Assembly: GCA_907165065.1 (NCBI GenBank) | Contig: OU015530.1 | Coordinates: forward strand, 50,262,465 to 50,326,464 | Length of the DNA stretch: 64,000 bases | Reading direction: 5' to 3' | DNA from: Caprimulgus europaeus | Taxonomy: Eukaryota; Chordata; Aves; Caprimulgiformes; Caprimulgidae | In this document: piece by piece, positions 1-11,515 of the stretch | Numbering within the stretch: the first letter of the stretch is position 1 | How the letters are laid out: every line of letters starts with the position of its first letter | Notes under the pieces: generated by a model | Told to the model about the DNA's origin: nothing | Databases searched by the model: none | Seen by the model: the letters and a program-made list of their open reading frames with translations, nothing else | Position numbers and translations under genes: made by a program

Positions 1-3000
1 TTAGGGAAAGAGAAAATAACATGTTGCAAGTTTTTTCTACTCCTTCATCGGTGTTAAAACACAAGAACTCTTGGTATTATCTGTACATACATGTTGAAAT
101 CCTTGTCTTATTAAAGATTATGCTTAAATTGCTGGAAAATAATATTTGTGTTCCTAATTGCAGAGCAAAAAATGGCAAAAGATGGCTTGATTGCTTTCAT
201 TTATGTGATCATTCTTTCCCAAGAATTAACAACTTCTGTTGCTGGCACAGAAGTGTGTCACTCCTTGGAAGATAACCATGTCTTCCACAGTGTTTCCTGG
301 ATATATGGTGTGTGTTTTACCTTAGCTTTGTGAGATGGCAATTGTCAGAGATTTCCTTTGAAGCCTTTCCAGATCTTCTGTGTGACTCTTAATGGAGAGA
401 GGAGCAGTCAGGAGGTTTCTTGCCTATGCACTGTCCTTGTGAGTCATTGTAGTCAGTAAAGATCCCTGTGCTAATTACTAGTTATGCAAAGCTCCTGAAA
501 CCTTGTGGACAACCAGAGTGCAGAGCAAGGTCTTCACTTGTTACCTCTGCTAGCTTAATGGCAAAGCATTTTGTATTGTTACATTTATATCATTCAAAAT
601 AGTTACAGAATTTCAAATGGGAAAAAATCCTAAAACTCCTTGTCTCCATTATCAAGAAATCTTCCTTTTCATTATTGACAATCTGTAAGAAACTATCACC
701 AAATGTGTGTTCTCTTATACAGCAGAAAACAGCCTCTGGGTGTTGTGTGAACACACATGATGGGAAAAGTCTCAATGTGTTGCAGCTGACATAGCAATCA
801 TCCTGCTTAACACAAATGTACTGAGGAGGAAAAACAGTTTCCTTAGTAATTATACTTTTTTGCTTTCTTGTATGACATCTGTCATCACTTCAGGACTGTT
901 GTTGCCATTTGTACTTCATTGGGCTCTTCAGCTGAAGAATTACGGTTTTTGGCCAGGGACTGGTTTTTAATATATTTTGGATATTTATCATCCTGGATGA
1001 CTTATCTGTGTTAATCATAATAGGAAGGAAACATGGTAAGATTTTGGTGATGCCTTCTGGAGTAGTAGCTGAAAATTTGTCAGAATAATTCTAGAATAAT
1101 TAAATCCTTTCTTGCTAAATTTAGGCTTTTCTGGAAACATGAACCCTTAGGCTCACTGCTCCAGGCAGCATAAGTAGCTCAGAGTTAAACAATATAAAAA
1201 CTTCTGAATGTCTCAGCAATTGAATTTTAAAGAAGTAGAAGTCGGAGTCAGATATCTCTAAGGTTGTACAAGCCACAGGATCCTTGGAATGTGTTTGCAG
1301 GATAGCTTTAATTTCTAGGCATCCCTTGAGAGCTTCAAATACTCTTTTTGTTAATCTTTTTTTTTTTAGGTTGTTTTTTTCTCTCTTATTATTGTATAGG
1401 GAAGATGACAAATATTACTGGGCTTCTGGCAAGTGTGTTAAACACCTTTCCTTTAACAAAATATTTCACTTGGCTAAGCACTCATGTTGAACTAGGTGCA
1501 TTTTGAAGATGTGCTGTGAGTAAAAGTGTAACTGGTGAGCTGTTGAGTCTAGACTGTGAATCTTTGAAGTTTAAAAAAAAAGGGGGGGGAGGGGTGGCTA
1601 CAGGTTATAATCTGCCAGATTTTTTTCCCTGATTTTCTTCATAAGCAGTTCAATCGTTATTTCTATCAGATTATAGTAATTAACTTCCAAAAGTTTTTGT
1701 TGACCATATATTTTTTCCCTATGTTTCCATATATTTCTTGACAATTTTTTTTTCTTCTTGTCTCCACAAGAGACTCCTTTTGTGTGTCAGGTTGGCCTGT
1801 ATGATGCCAAGTTTCTGCATCCCTGACAATAGGGAACTACACAAGTAATTCACTTTCAGAAGTCTCTTTTGCCTCATGGACAATCTGAAACTCACTTAAG
1901 GAAATTGCAAGCTGTAGGATGTGTTTTTGGTTTCCTGTTTAGCAGTTACCAAAGATAATCTTACGTGCTTTAGTGTTGGAAACAATGACAGTTGATGTTT
2001 TGTTCTAGATACCTTCATGGAGAAAGACTTGGAAATTGCACTACTAAAACTAAAATTACTGTCCAGCAGGAGAAGTGCTACCTTCCTCCAAATTGTGGTT
2101 CATGCTTCCCAAAGGATGGACCTAACTGAGTCCATCCTGGGATCAATGTTCCTCTCATTTTCAGGTATGAATTGAAGATGAAGGATCACGTTTTTCTTCC
2201 CAGCACTTCTACCTTTTGTTTAGCTCATGTTACTGCTGTCCCTTTCCCTTTTGCTCTTTCTGTTTCACTTGCAGTTCTTCTCTTTCTCCTTCTTAGTGTT
2301 CTGTAGCCTTCCATCTTCTCTGCATTTTGCTGGGGAGTAAGAGGAGCACCAGCACCTACAAAAGTGAGGATGCTTTCTGAGCCCCTTCTCTATAATAATA
2401 ATTAAAAAAGTTTTCTGTTCATGTCATGCTTGTTTTCAGAGTTCTTCAGGGAGTGTCTGAAGAAGTAACTATGGTCTACATTGCTTCATCCATTTCCTTT
2501 GAGGACTAAGTGTCCTGGTTACAGATTCAGACTTCCTGAGTGGCAAAAAATCTTTCTAATCCCAGGCTTTATTCTAGATGTGTTTTTTTTTTTTTTAAAG
2601 AAGGAATATATTTTTTTTCTAGATCCTCCTTACTTTCCTTATTTCTTTCACACATATGTAAGCTGAAGTCACAGCAATATTTTTAGTGTATAGCAGTGGA
2701 AGTATGAAAAGCCACCACTGTAACATGTATTTCCATTCCCCATTTAATTTTATAACTTCAGGCTCAATTACATTTTATGTAGTTTGTGATTTTCTTTTTG
2801 ATATCTGGTATTTGTAGCACTGTAAAAAAGATTTTAAAATCTTGGTGTAGTGGGTGTTTTTTATTTTTTTTGGTTTTGTTTTGTTGTTACCTCTCCATCT
2901 TAACCAGCATTCCAGCAGTAATTAGCCAAGAGAAAGTAAGGGATTTGTCCTCCTTAAAATTGACATGCTGATAGAAGTACTGCAGGGGTCAGCTTACTGG

Positions 3001-3303
3001 AAATAAAACAAGTGTCTTGCTTGAGCTCACTCTTCTTTTAGAGTTGTCTTATCACCGTATTTAAAAACAATGCAATCTATCCTGAGATGGAGAAGAAAGT
3101 TTTTAATTATTTCTAAAGGCTATGGTTGTATTCATCTCAAGTCTACTGCATAAGAGTGTGACTTAAGACTGTATAGTTAATACTATACTGAAATGAGTGT
3201 GATATCTTAATTGATAGTGGTGTCAAAGTTGTTCTCTTTCTGCCTCCCTTAATTAGCTGTATAGACATTTATAATTTGTTTCAGTCTGTATCTTGTATTT
3301 AAA

Positions 3304-3371
3304 GAAGAATTCAAACATTAACCTAGGATAGATGCAGGAAGAATTCAAACATTAACATTTGATAGATGCAG
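3304..3371. repeat. 34-bp tandem duplication
   Basis: Two adjacent copies (3304-3337 and 3338-3371) start GAAGAATTCAAACATTAAC and end GATAGATGCAG, differing at a few bases in the middle. It is a local duplication in intron 5. Confidence 0.85.
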
Positions 3372-3396
3372 TGTTTTTTCCTCATTCTGTTGATAC

Positions 3397-3510
3397 AGAA
3401 TCATAAAATAGTTTGGGTTGGAAGGGACTGTCAAAGGTCATCTAGTCCAGCCCCCATCCTGGAGGTATCCTGGTGCTATACTGTGCAATCCATGCTTGGT
3501 TGGGAGAGAA
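3397..3510 (-). mobile_element. CR1 LINE fragment, 3' end
   Basis: It reads AGAATCATAAAATAGTTTGG, then GGTTGGAAGGGACTGTCAAA, the reverse complement of the avian CR1 3' end. It is short and diverged, and the body fades after about 100 bp. Confidence 0.85.
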
Positions 3511-4907
3511 ATAAATCTCTCCTCCCTTAAAACAGGTTAAACTGCAAGTGGAATTGCATCAAAATATTTAATAAGACAGTGAATTAATTGTGGTATGTGC
3601 ATTCTGTTTGTAATGAAGGACACATTAAGAATGAAATAGCATTTGTGTTATCAACTGCAGATGTGAATGTTGAGATCTAGAACAACTTAATGAAAAACCT
3701 GTTGCAAGCTGGTTGGTTGCATAGCGCTTACTTTCCTTGTTTTTACCTGTTGGAACAATTAGGAAAGAAGCCTGGGTGAAGACTTGGACAACTTAGTTTT
3801 CCTTCTCAAATACAATATGGAAAGCTAAAAATACAGAGTATTTTCCAATTCCTCTTTATTATAGTCAATTTAGTTTTTATAGGAATCTTAAGCAGTGATC
3901 ATAGGAGCTCATGAGGCAATTTCTCCTGATTAAACAATCAAACTGGAAAACACTGGTGTAAAAGGTGACTTCCCCGCTTCTTCCCTTACCTGCCCCTGTG
4001 TGTGTACACACACAAGCACATGCACATACACTTAACTTGCTGGAAAGGCCACCTCTGTCACTTGTGTGGTAAAGGTTTCCTTTGTTTCCAGTTGCACACT
4101 GGTCATGAGGAATCAAAGAACTTTTCCAACTGATTCAAATGCAGTCACTTTTTTTTTTTGACACCAAGATTTAGTGCTGTATGACTGTTTTTCCTTGCCT
4201 AGTTAGACTGCTAATTTGAAGTAGACTGACATACCTACACTACATGGTTTTTTTTTCATATTGTACTCATTTGTTAATTCTGTACTCCAGACAGATAAGG
4301 ATTGTGTAGACTGAACATGAACAATAAATGTATTTTTACAAGCTGGTTTAAAATCTCCAGTTTTAGATGGGGTTGTTGCCGTTTTTGAAGATGGCAGACT
4401 CTAATGCTCTTTTTCACACAGAAATATATGAGGAGTAAATGGATTCAAAAAGTATAACAAGTATTATGTGAATAGAAGTGGCAATATCTTCTGTGCCATG
4501 ATGGTATACCGTGACATTTGCTTCATCTAAGAAATCTGGGTAATATAATGGAGCTGTGGGAGATAAGTGAAATGACTCAAAGAAGAAATGTTAAGCCACA
4601 ACCAAAATGTCAGTGAAGAGGTTGTTGCTCAGAAAAAAATAAATTCAACGTTAAATTTCAATGTTTATTTGCATAATTTGCTTGCATTGTAGTAAAGTGA
4701 AATGTTGCTTGTACTTCCCTGTTTTTTCTCTCTGTTCTTAAAGTCAGGAGTATAGTTTTTTGCCCAGCTTGTAAATAAGTGATGTTACTAATGACAATAT
4801 TCAAGCTTTAAGTTTTTCATCTGAACAAATAAAACTACCTTCAGCAAAAATAAGAAGTAGTAAGGGTATCTAAGGGTTACTTCTCGCTTTTTTTAGTTTT
4901 TTTATTA

Positions 4908-5066
4908 CTGTGAGGGTACCTGAGCACTGGCAAAGGTTGCCCAGGGTGGTTGTGGAATCTCCATCCACCTGGACACAGTCCTGGGCAACTGGCTCTGGGT
5001 GGCCCTGCCTGAGCAGGGGGTTTGGACCTGATGACCTCCAGAGGTTCTTGCCAACCTCAGCCATTG
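4908..5066 (+). mobile_element. CR1 LINE fragment, 3' end
   Basis: Sense-oriented CR1 tail: TGAGCACTGGCAAAGGTTGC, then CCCAGGGTGGTTGTGGA and GACCTGATGACCTCCAGAGG. It lacks the terminal octamer repeats and is moderately diverged. Confidence 0.85.
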
Positions 5067-5530
5067 GTGTTCTCCAGAAATTTTCTCTGTGTGTGAGGGG
5101 GAAATTCTGTACCTTTCATTCCTTACGAATAGCAGCCATTTGACAGGTACTCTTATGTATGTATGAACTAATGTGCCTGGAACGTTAATGTTTTAACAGG
5201 GCACAGTCTTATGGGTGCTTAATTGAGATTTAAGTATTTACCTGTATCCTTTAAGCTGCTGCCCCCGACAGTTAGTAGGTATTCATAAATGCTTATGACA
5301 GAAATGTCTCTATCTAGTAACTTCACTGAAGTTCTGCAAAATGTTACTATTTTACTCTTAAAAGTTATCATCAGTGTGTGAGTCGTATTGTGTGTGTGCT
5401 GTGCAATATAAAAATCGTTCTGCCCTTGGAATGAACTGTCAGTCTTGCTTTTCAATGCATACATGAGACTGCAGTATTGTGGGTGTGTCACATAGGTGCA
5501 GAGATGGGTGTAACTAGTAAGAACAGAAGG

Positions 5531-5765
5531 AGATAGATTGGATCTGAGGAAGAATTTCTTTATTGAGAGGGTTCTCAGGCATTGGAAGGGGTTGTCCAGG
5601 GCAGAGGTGGAGTCCCCATCCCTGGAGGTGTTTAAGAGTGTTCTAGACATGGTGCTTAGGGACATGGGGTTTTTTCATGGTTTAGGGGATTTGTCAGCAT
5701 TAGGTAAATGATTGGACTTCATCTTATGGGTCTTTTCCAGTCCAGGCAATTCTGTGATTCTGTGA
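5531..5765 (+). mobile_element. CR1 LINE fragment, 3' end with terminal repeats
   Basis: Sense CR1 3' end: GAAGAATTTCTTTATTGAGA, GGCATTGGAAGGGGTTGTCC, CCCATCCCTGGAGGTGTTTA, ending in the diagnostic ATTCTGTGATTCTGTGA repeat. It is 5'-truncated, as is normal for CR1. Confidence 0.92.
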
Positions 5766-7369
5766 GATGGATCCAGTTTTCTGAGAATCAAAGATTATTC
5801 GAACTAGCACGGAAACCAGAAAATAGGGGAGATTCATTAGGCAGCCAACTGGCTTTCTCTAGGGTTTGTGCCAGTGGTACTTTTGGCCAAAAGCAGCGGT
5901 TACCTCCAAGTACTTGCTGTGGTCATCTCTTTTTGAGAGAGAGTGCTATTTGTGTTGTCCTAATCAAACCTGTCTTCAGAGAACACTTGCGGGAAATATG
6001 AACAAATTTTACTTTCAGTTGACTATCTCCATCTCAATATATCTTTTTTGATGATTGTGCTACTCCATCCAAGGGAGGAGGATTTGGAGTTCGGGTTGCC
6101 ATGTAAAATGTAATATTTCCAGGTTTGTCCAGAAGAATCTGTTGCTGTGAAACTTAAAGTCAGAGAGGCTGAGATTTGTGCTTGTGTCTCATAGTAGGGA
6201 AGTAAGGAATCCACTTGCTGTGGCTAAGTCTTTCAGAAACTCAGAAGCTAGCTGTATATTTTCCTCTGCCTACGAGAGGAAAAGCATCTTCAGGGCTTTT
6301 GGAAAGCGTGAAGATGATCTCTGTGCATGCATCCTTCAATGTTTTGGGCTTTCTTCTAATGCTGTGACTTTCTTCTGTTGTGAATTGAAGGTTCTATAAC
6401 AATGCTCAGTACTTAGACTGTAATCTGCTTGTTTCCTGGTAACTTACTGCTTGAGTTCAAAACATTAACATTAAACATATGGCTATTTAGTCTTTTAATA
6501 CATATATTTGGCTGAGATGCTCACCTTCAAAATAACCCATGGAAGACTGAAAGCTAGTTTCTAAGCACTACAAAAATAACATTTTAATTTCTAACAACAT
6601 CAAAGACACTTTTATTATACACAAAAAACATTGTAGGAGTAAATTCATATTCTGTTCATACTACCTTTAATTCAAAATTTGGTATTGGAGATCCTTTATG
6701 GAGTTGGACTTAATCTGCCCACTTAAGCCTTAAGGGGAATTTTGTGAAGGTCTCTGTCAACTTTTACTTCATGCTACTTAGTAGTTCTGCAGAGGACTGA
6801 TGGTAGAGAGAAGATCAATGCTCACGGTTAGGATGCCTGAGGTCCTTACTCATGGTTGGATGCAGTGGTTATCCAGGAACATAATTTTCAGGGTAAAGGT
6901 CATGTAATGGTGACCCTCTTGTGTTACGCAGTGAGGGGAGAGGTGATAAAAGTAGACAAACAGTAAAGTAAAACAAACTTTCTGCTTTTAAGTGTAAAGT
7001 AGACTTTTCAGTGAAATATGCCCAAGTTGGAGTGAAACTGTGTGAGAAAAGTGATTGGGTTTGCTTGCGGAGATGTATACTGGCCAATGAAGAAAAAGAA
7101 AAGTAAAGTTTTTGTGCAAACAGCAATCTGATGGTCTCTTAATGGCAACAATGTCCAAAGAAGGTGTCCTGATAGCTCTATTGCTTGAAATTAGTAAAAT
7201 GAGAGTTTAAAATGCCACTTTAAAAATTTTTAAATATTACTTTGTGTATTTTTTGGTATATTTGCATTTGCAAATCCAGCACTCAACTATTGGAGCATGG
7301 TTACATTTTTAGACTTGAGCAAATGCTCTGATACAGCCTTTTAGACCTGTGATTTGTGTGTGTTTCACT

Positions 7370-7560
7370 CAGTGTGGAGCACGCAGAGATGGGAGGTAGC
7401 GGATGCGGCTGCTGCAGCAGCAGTGTGTGGCTGAGCAGTACTCCCGCCGTGCGCTTGAGGGCTCTGAAGACTGTGAGGAACGGTGCAGAAGCAATTTGCA
7501 GTTTGAAGAATGTATTTTAACTAAATTGGTGCATTGTACCTGCGCAGGGTTTAATGCTTG
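7370..7560 (+). other. GC-richer block in LMBR1 intron 5, function unknown
   Basis: This roughly 190-bp block contrasts with AT-rich flanks and contains GCGGCTGCTGCAGCAGCAGT and several CpGs. A 43-codon frame at 7389-7520 starts with ATG in good context and reads MGGSGCGCCSSS at its N-terminus. I see no homology to LMBR1 and no splice logic. It could be a conserved non-coding element, an old CpG patch or chance. Confidence 0.3.
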
Positions 7561-8013
7561 CTGGGCTATTTGGCTATTTGCCATAATTGGCTTTCCATTC
7601 CCTTGATTGGAATCATAGATAAAAATTTGCTAATCCACTTTCTTTGCTGAAAGTATTAGAAAAGTAATCCATCTTTTAAAAATGCTCCAGCAAAATCATC
7701 TGGTATAAAGAATACATTATGGAATAATGAGATTAATGAGAACTGTAAGACATAACCAATTTAAAACATTTTTTTCTGTGGTTTTAAAGGGAAAAATGTA
7801 ATCTGGGCACTATAAAGCCATAAGTACTTCCTTTTTTATGCATTGCCTTTTAAATGTATGTTACGTGTTATGCTTTTGTCTACATGATAAAATGTGAGTA
7901 TGTGTTTAGGAAGAAGAAATTGCTATTTATTTGTATTTTTCTTGTGTTTGAAAAGATCTGATTCAAAGTTCTTGGCTGTGTTCTTTCCTCCCTCTCCCCT
8001 CTTCTGCCCACAG

Positions 8014-8140
8014 GGCATCAGAGCACGCATTTTGGAAACCCTTGTAATGCTTATTCTTCTTGCACTGCTTATCCTTGGAATCGTATGGGTGGCTTCAGCA
8101 CTCATAGACAATGATGCTGCCAGTATGGAGTCTTTATATG
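8014..8140 (+). CDS. LMBR1: LMBR1 exon 6
   Basis: The acceptor is TTCTGCCCACAG before 8014 and the donor is GTATGG at 8141. It starts GGC-ATC-AGA (GIRAR), phase 0, and ends with one base of an Asp codon. It encodes a strongly hydrophobic stretch (LVMLILLALLILGIVWV), one membrane span, followed by the loop ASALIDNDAASMESLY. Confidence 0.96.
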
Positions 8141-11100
8141 GTATGGAATTTAAAAAAAAACCACCACACTAGTTTCATTTTAATCATGGAAATGGATGTT
8201 TTAAATTAAATATATTTCTAGTAAATACTATGTGAATATTGCACAGGTTGTGAAGAAGCTGTATTAATTTAGTCAATACCATTTTTTCTGTTAAATCTGG
8301 TTTTAGCATGCTGAGAAGTTCCATGCTCATGTGGACACGAGGTATGTTAAAAACAAGTGACTTAAGTCGTAAAAGCTGAAGATATTTTTCAAGCTAGAAC
8401 ACTGGGGATTTAGTTGCCCACAGGACTATTAACTGACTAATTCTTAGTTTATACTTGAAAATACAATTGTTCAATCCTGAATACTTAAGAAATTTGTCGG
8501 AAAAGACCGCGGGAGACAAGTCTCATGCTATCATGGTCAACAAGTCTCGTTTATTAGATATAATAGCATCACATTTATACAGTCGTTAATGAGCTCATAC
8601 ATATTGCAAAACTTAGCTCCTTATTGGCTTATGATTACATATTGTGAAGCGTGACCCTTTATTGGTTAGTGATTAGAAACTACCTATGCTTAGTTTTTCA
8701 TGACCTACTTATTTTATGCTTACAACTACAAGAACCCTTGAACAAAGGCGTATTTGCTTCTGCAAACAAAGGCATACTATCCTTGCTGACTGTTAGCTAC
8801 AATGTTTCTTCTGCATCCTGCATCCGAACGCAGATATTCTAATCTTTCTCATGCTTCAGCTAGCTAACTTCCTTATGACTGCTTCGTAGTCAGTTTAGAG
8901 ACAGGGTGTCTTTGTCTCTGTGTCTTTGTCTCTGTCACGTATACTCTTTTACAGTTTACCTAGTGGTATTTTCTCATGTCCCTTATCCCGCACTATCATT
9001 CCTGGTATACACTCTCCACATTTTCCCCCGTTTTCTTTTTTAAAACAAGGAGATTGGCCTGTGTGTTATAGTTCCTGTTAGAAATCAAGGTAGGACTAAT
9101 ATTATTAATAAAATCATGCTACTAATGCTAATTAAATACATTACCAAGGTTTTTAACTACAGTTCCAATCCAAGTGAGAGCTAAGCGTTAATAGGGAACA
9201 GGGTACTCCCACTTTGTGGTTACCAGCCAAAGCTACTCCTGATACAAAATTGTCAAAGTTTCTTCTGACCTTTTTCTTAAAACACTCAAAGATAACAAAA
9301 ATCACTCAAACTCCACAAACCCGTGTTCGACATTCCACAAACCCGTGTTCAACATTCCACAAACCTGTGTTTGACATTACAATGTCCATTTGCTTTTTTT
9401 TTTAAAAACCCTACAATCCTTCCGTTTTTATTAGTTTGAGCGAAAAAGCCACCTAGGGCAAGTTGCTCCACATGTTTGGCCATACAAGAAAACGATATAT
9501 GCACTACAATGCAAAGCAAGATTCTAATACCAAGCCATCTAAGGCCTTCTTTTTTTTACTTCTGACTAATTATATTAGAATTTTCTTACCTTGTTTTTCT
9601 ATTCTGGTGTTTTAAAAGTCAGGAATTAATTGCCAAGGCTAAAGTTGCCTACAATTTCTCCTTTTTATTTTTTGTACCATAAAGGCGTTGTCCACTATCT
9701 TCTGCAGGGCCCTTGCAGACACGATAGCAAACAAGGCACTAATAAAAGGATTGCCAAATTACAAATAGCATCTTAAATCCTGACTTTAGTAGTCAAAGAA
9801 TTCATTGGTGTAAAAACTATTCACTTAACTAATCATCATTATTTATCCTCAACTGTTTGACATTTTCCTTTAGCCTTCCAATGGCCATATGAATTGATTC
9901 AGGGTGGTCTGATAGAATCATACAGCACATGCCTTCAGATTCCTCACAAACATGTCGCTTGTGCTAACAAATAGAAATCAATTGCTACTCTATTTTGCAG
10001 TGTTGCATGTCTAATGCTATCAATGTTTAGTAACACCTGTGTGAGCAAAGTTATACAAAGCACTCTTATAAGACAGGTCCTAAAAGGATTCTGGGGCATA
10101 GGCAGTGAAAGCCATAGTGATTCTTACTTCCTTACATTAGCAAAAGTTATCCACATGCTTTATCTAGGTATTACAACTTAAGGTTTTAAAACAAATGCTA
10201 ATTAACAAAAATCTTAATGCCATAATAACTATAGACTTAAGACTCTTTTCCCCTTTTCTTTTTTTTTTTTTTTTTTTTTAATGTACTAATTTATGAGGTG
10301 TGTGAATGCTATGCAGTGTCAGCCATGCTGAAATCTTCTGTTCTTCTTTTACATTGGTGAATGCCAATACTGTACAATTCACTGCCACTGCCACTTGTTT
10401 TCCAAGCAGTAACTCTGTCCAGGTGTTAAACATCACAGTACTGTATATTTTCATCTGGATGTAGTGTCCTTATACCTAAAAACTATTACAATTATTAGTA
10501 AAACTATTACAATTATTACAATTATCTCTGTTTCAATATATACATTAATATAAAATACTACCCAAAAACACTTTCATATTTGAAACAATTCAACCACTTC
10601 AACAAAAAATGCATCTGCAAAATTAAAGAAAAATCCAAATTAATGTTGATTGCAAGTTAGAACAGTTCAAGGATTCTTAATTTGTCAGTATTCATTTTAA
10701 CCAGTGCTATTCAAATACAGTATAAGCCATTTAGTGTTTCTACAACGAAAAGAAAACATTCAAATATCAAAGCTATGACAAACACACAAAAACAAGGAAA
10801 GAAAATTTCTTCTGTACTCATCTCTGTTGTAGCAAGGTACAGCATGTCAGGAAATTGCACTCTGGATAAAATCATAGAAGACAACCGAAATAGAATCTAC
10901 TCTGAATTTCCTTGTTGTTGTGGTTTTACATCAGAACATTCAAGTTATAACAACCTAATGTCTCTTTAGGAATTCATAATGAAATTGTAAAAATGCTACT
11001 AAAAATTCCTATTTCAGGTGCAATCTTCTGCTTTCAAAATCAAATTTCATACTTACAGTATCTTTATAAGCATGCCATACACCCTTGTAAATAAAAGCTC

Positions 11101-11481
11101 ACATTGGAAATGATGACAGGGCCTTAGTCATAAAGGTGATAATTGGTGACACTATTTTTCATCAGGAAAGAAAACTAAAAGTTAAAAGCCTCATAAGAAT
11201 CCATAGCTTATACTGAAAACTTGATCCATGCTCATTCTGTTAATTTGAAAATACTCTTTGGAAACTATGTAAACTCCTGCAGAAAAACTTAGTGATACAC
11301 CTTTATCTGTTAAAATAAGGATAAGTCATATTCACCTCTACCCTATGCTATGTTCTATTACTAATATACACGTCATTACTTGCTTATGTTACTATCTAAT
11401 ACATATCTTTACATCTTTATATTCTTCTACCTACAGTGTTCAAGGCTTTCTCCTCTTTTTTTTTTGTTCTTCTTCCTTTTG

Positions 11482-11515
<34 letters not shown>

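Larger units (their letters stand above)
1..8013 (+). other. LMBR1: LMBR1 intron 5, 3' part (non-coding)
   Basis: This is intron because twelve in-window coding exons correspond to exons 6-17 of the 17-exon gene. It is AT-rich and contains three CR1 fragments (about 3397-3510, 4908-5066 and 5531-5765), a 34-bp tandem duplication (3304-3371) and a GC-richer block near 7370-7560. In tetrapods this intron carries the ZRS, the long-range SHH limb enhancer. I could not recognise the ZRS in this portion, and the 5' part of the intron is outside the window. Confidence 0.85.

Noticed and set aside
148..333. Exon-like frame after an AG near the left end
   Set aside because: An acceptor-like ATTGCAG precedes a short open frame, but the peptide does not match LMBR1 exon 5 or another gene I recognise.
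5219..5665. 148-codon - strand frame
   Set aside because: It begins antisense to a CR1 tail and has no homology or splice logic.
8651..8842. Identical 63-codon + strand frames in both LTRs (also 13392-13583)
   Set aside because: Their identity comes from LTR identity. They are antisense to the element and match no protein I know.
9313..9378. CRISPR-like short repeats
   Set aside because: Three directly adjoining 22-bp copies without spacers in a vertebrate retroelement; an ordinary tandem repeat.
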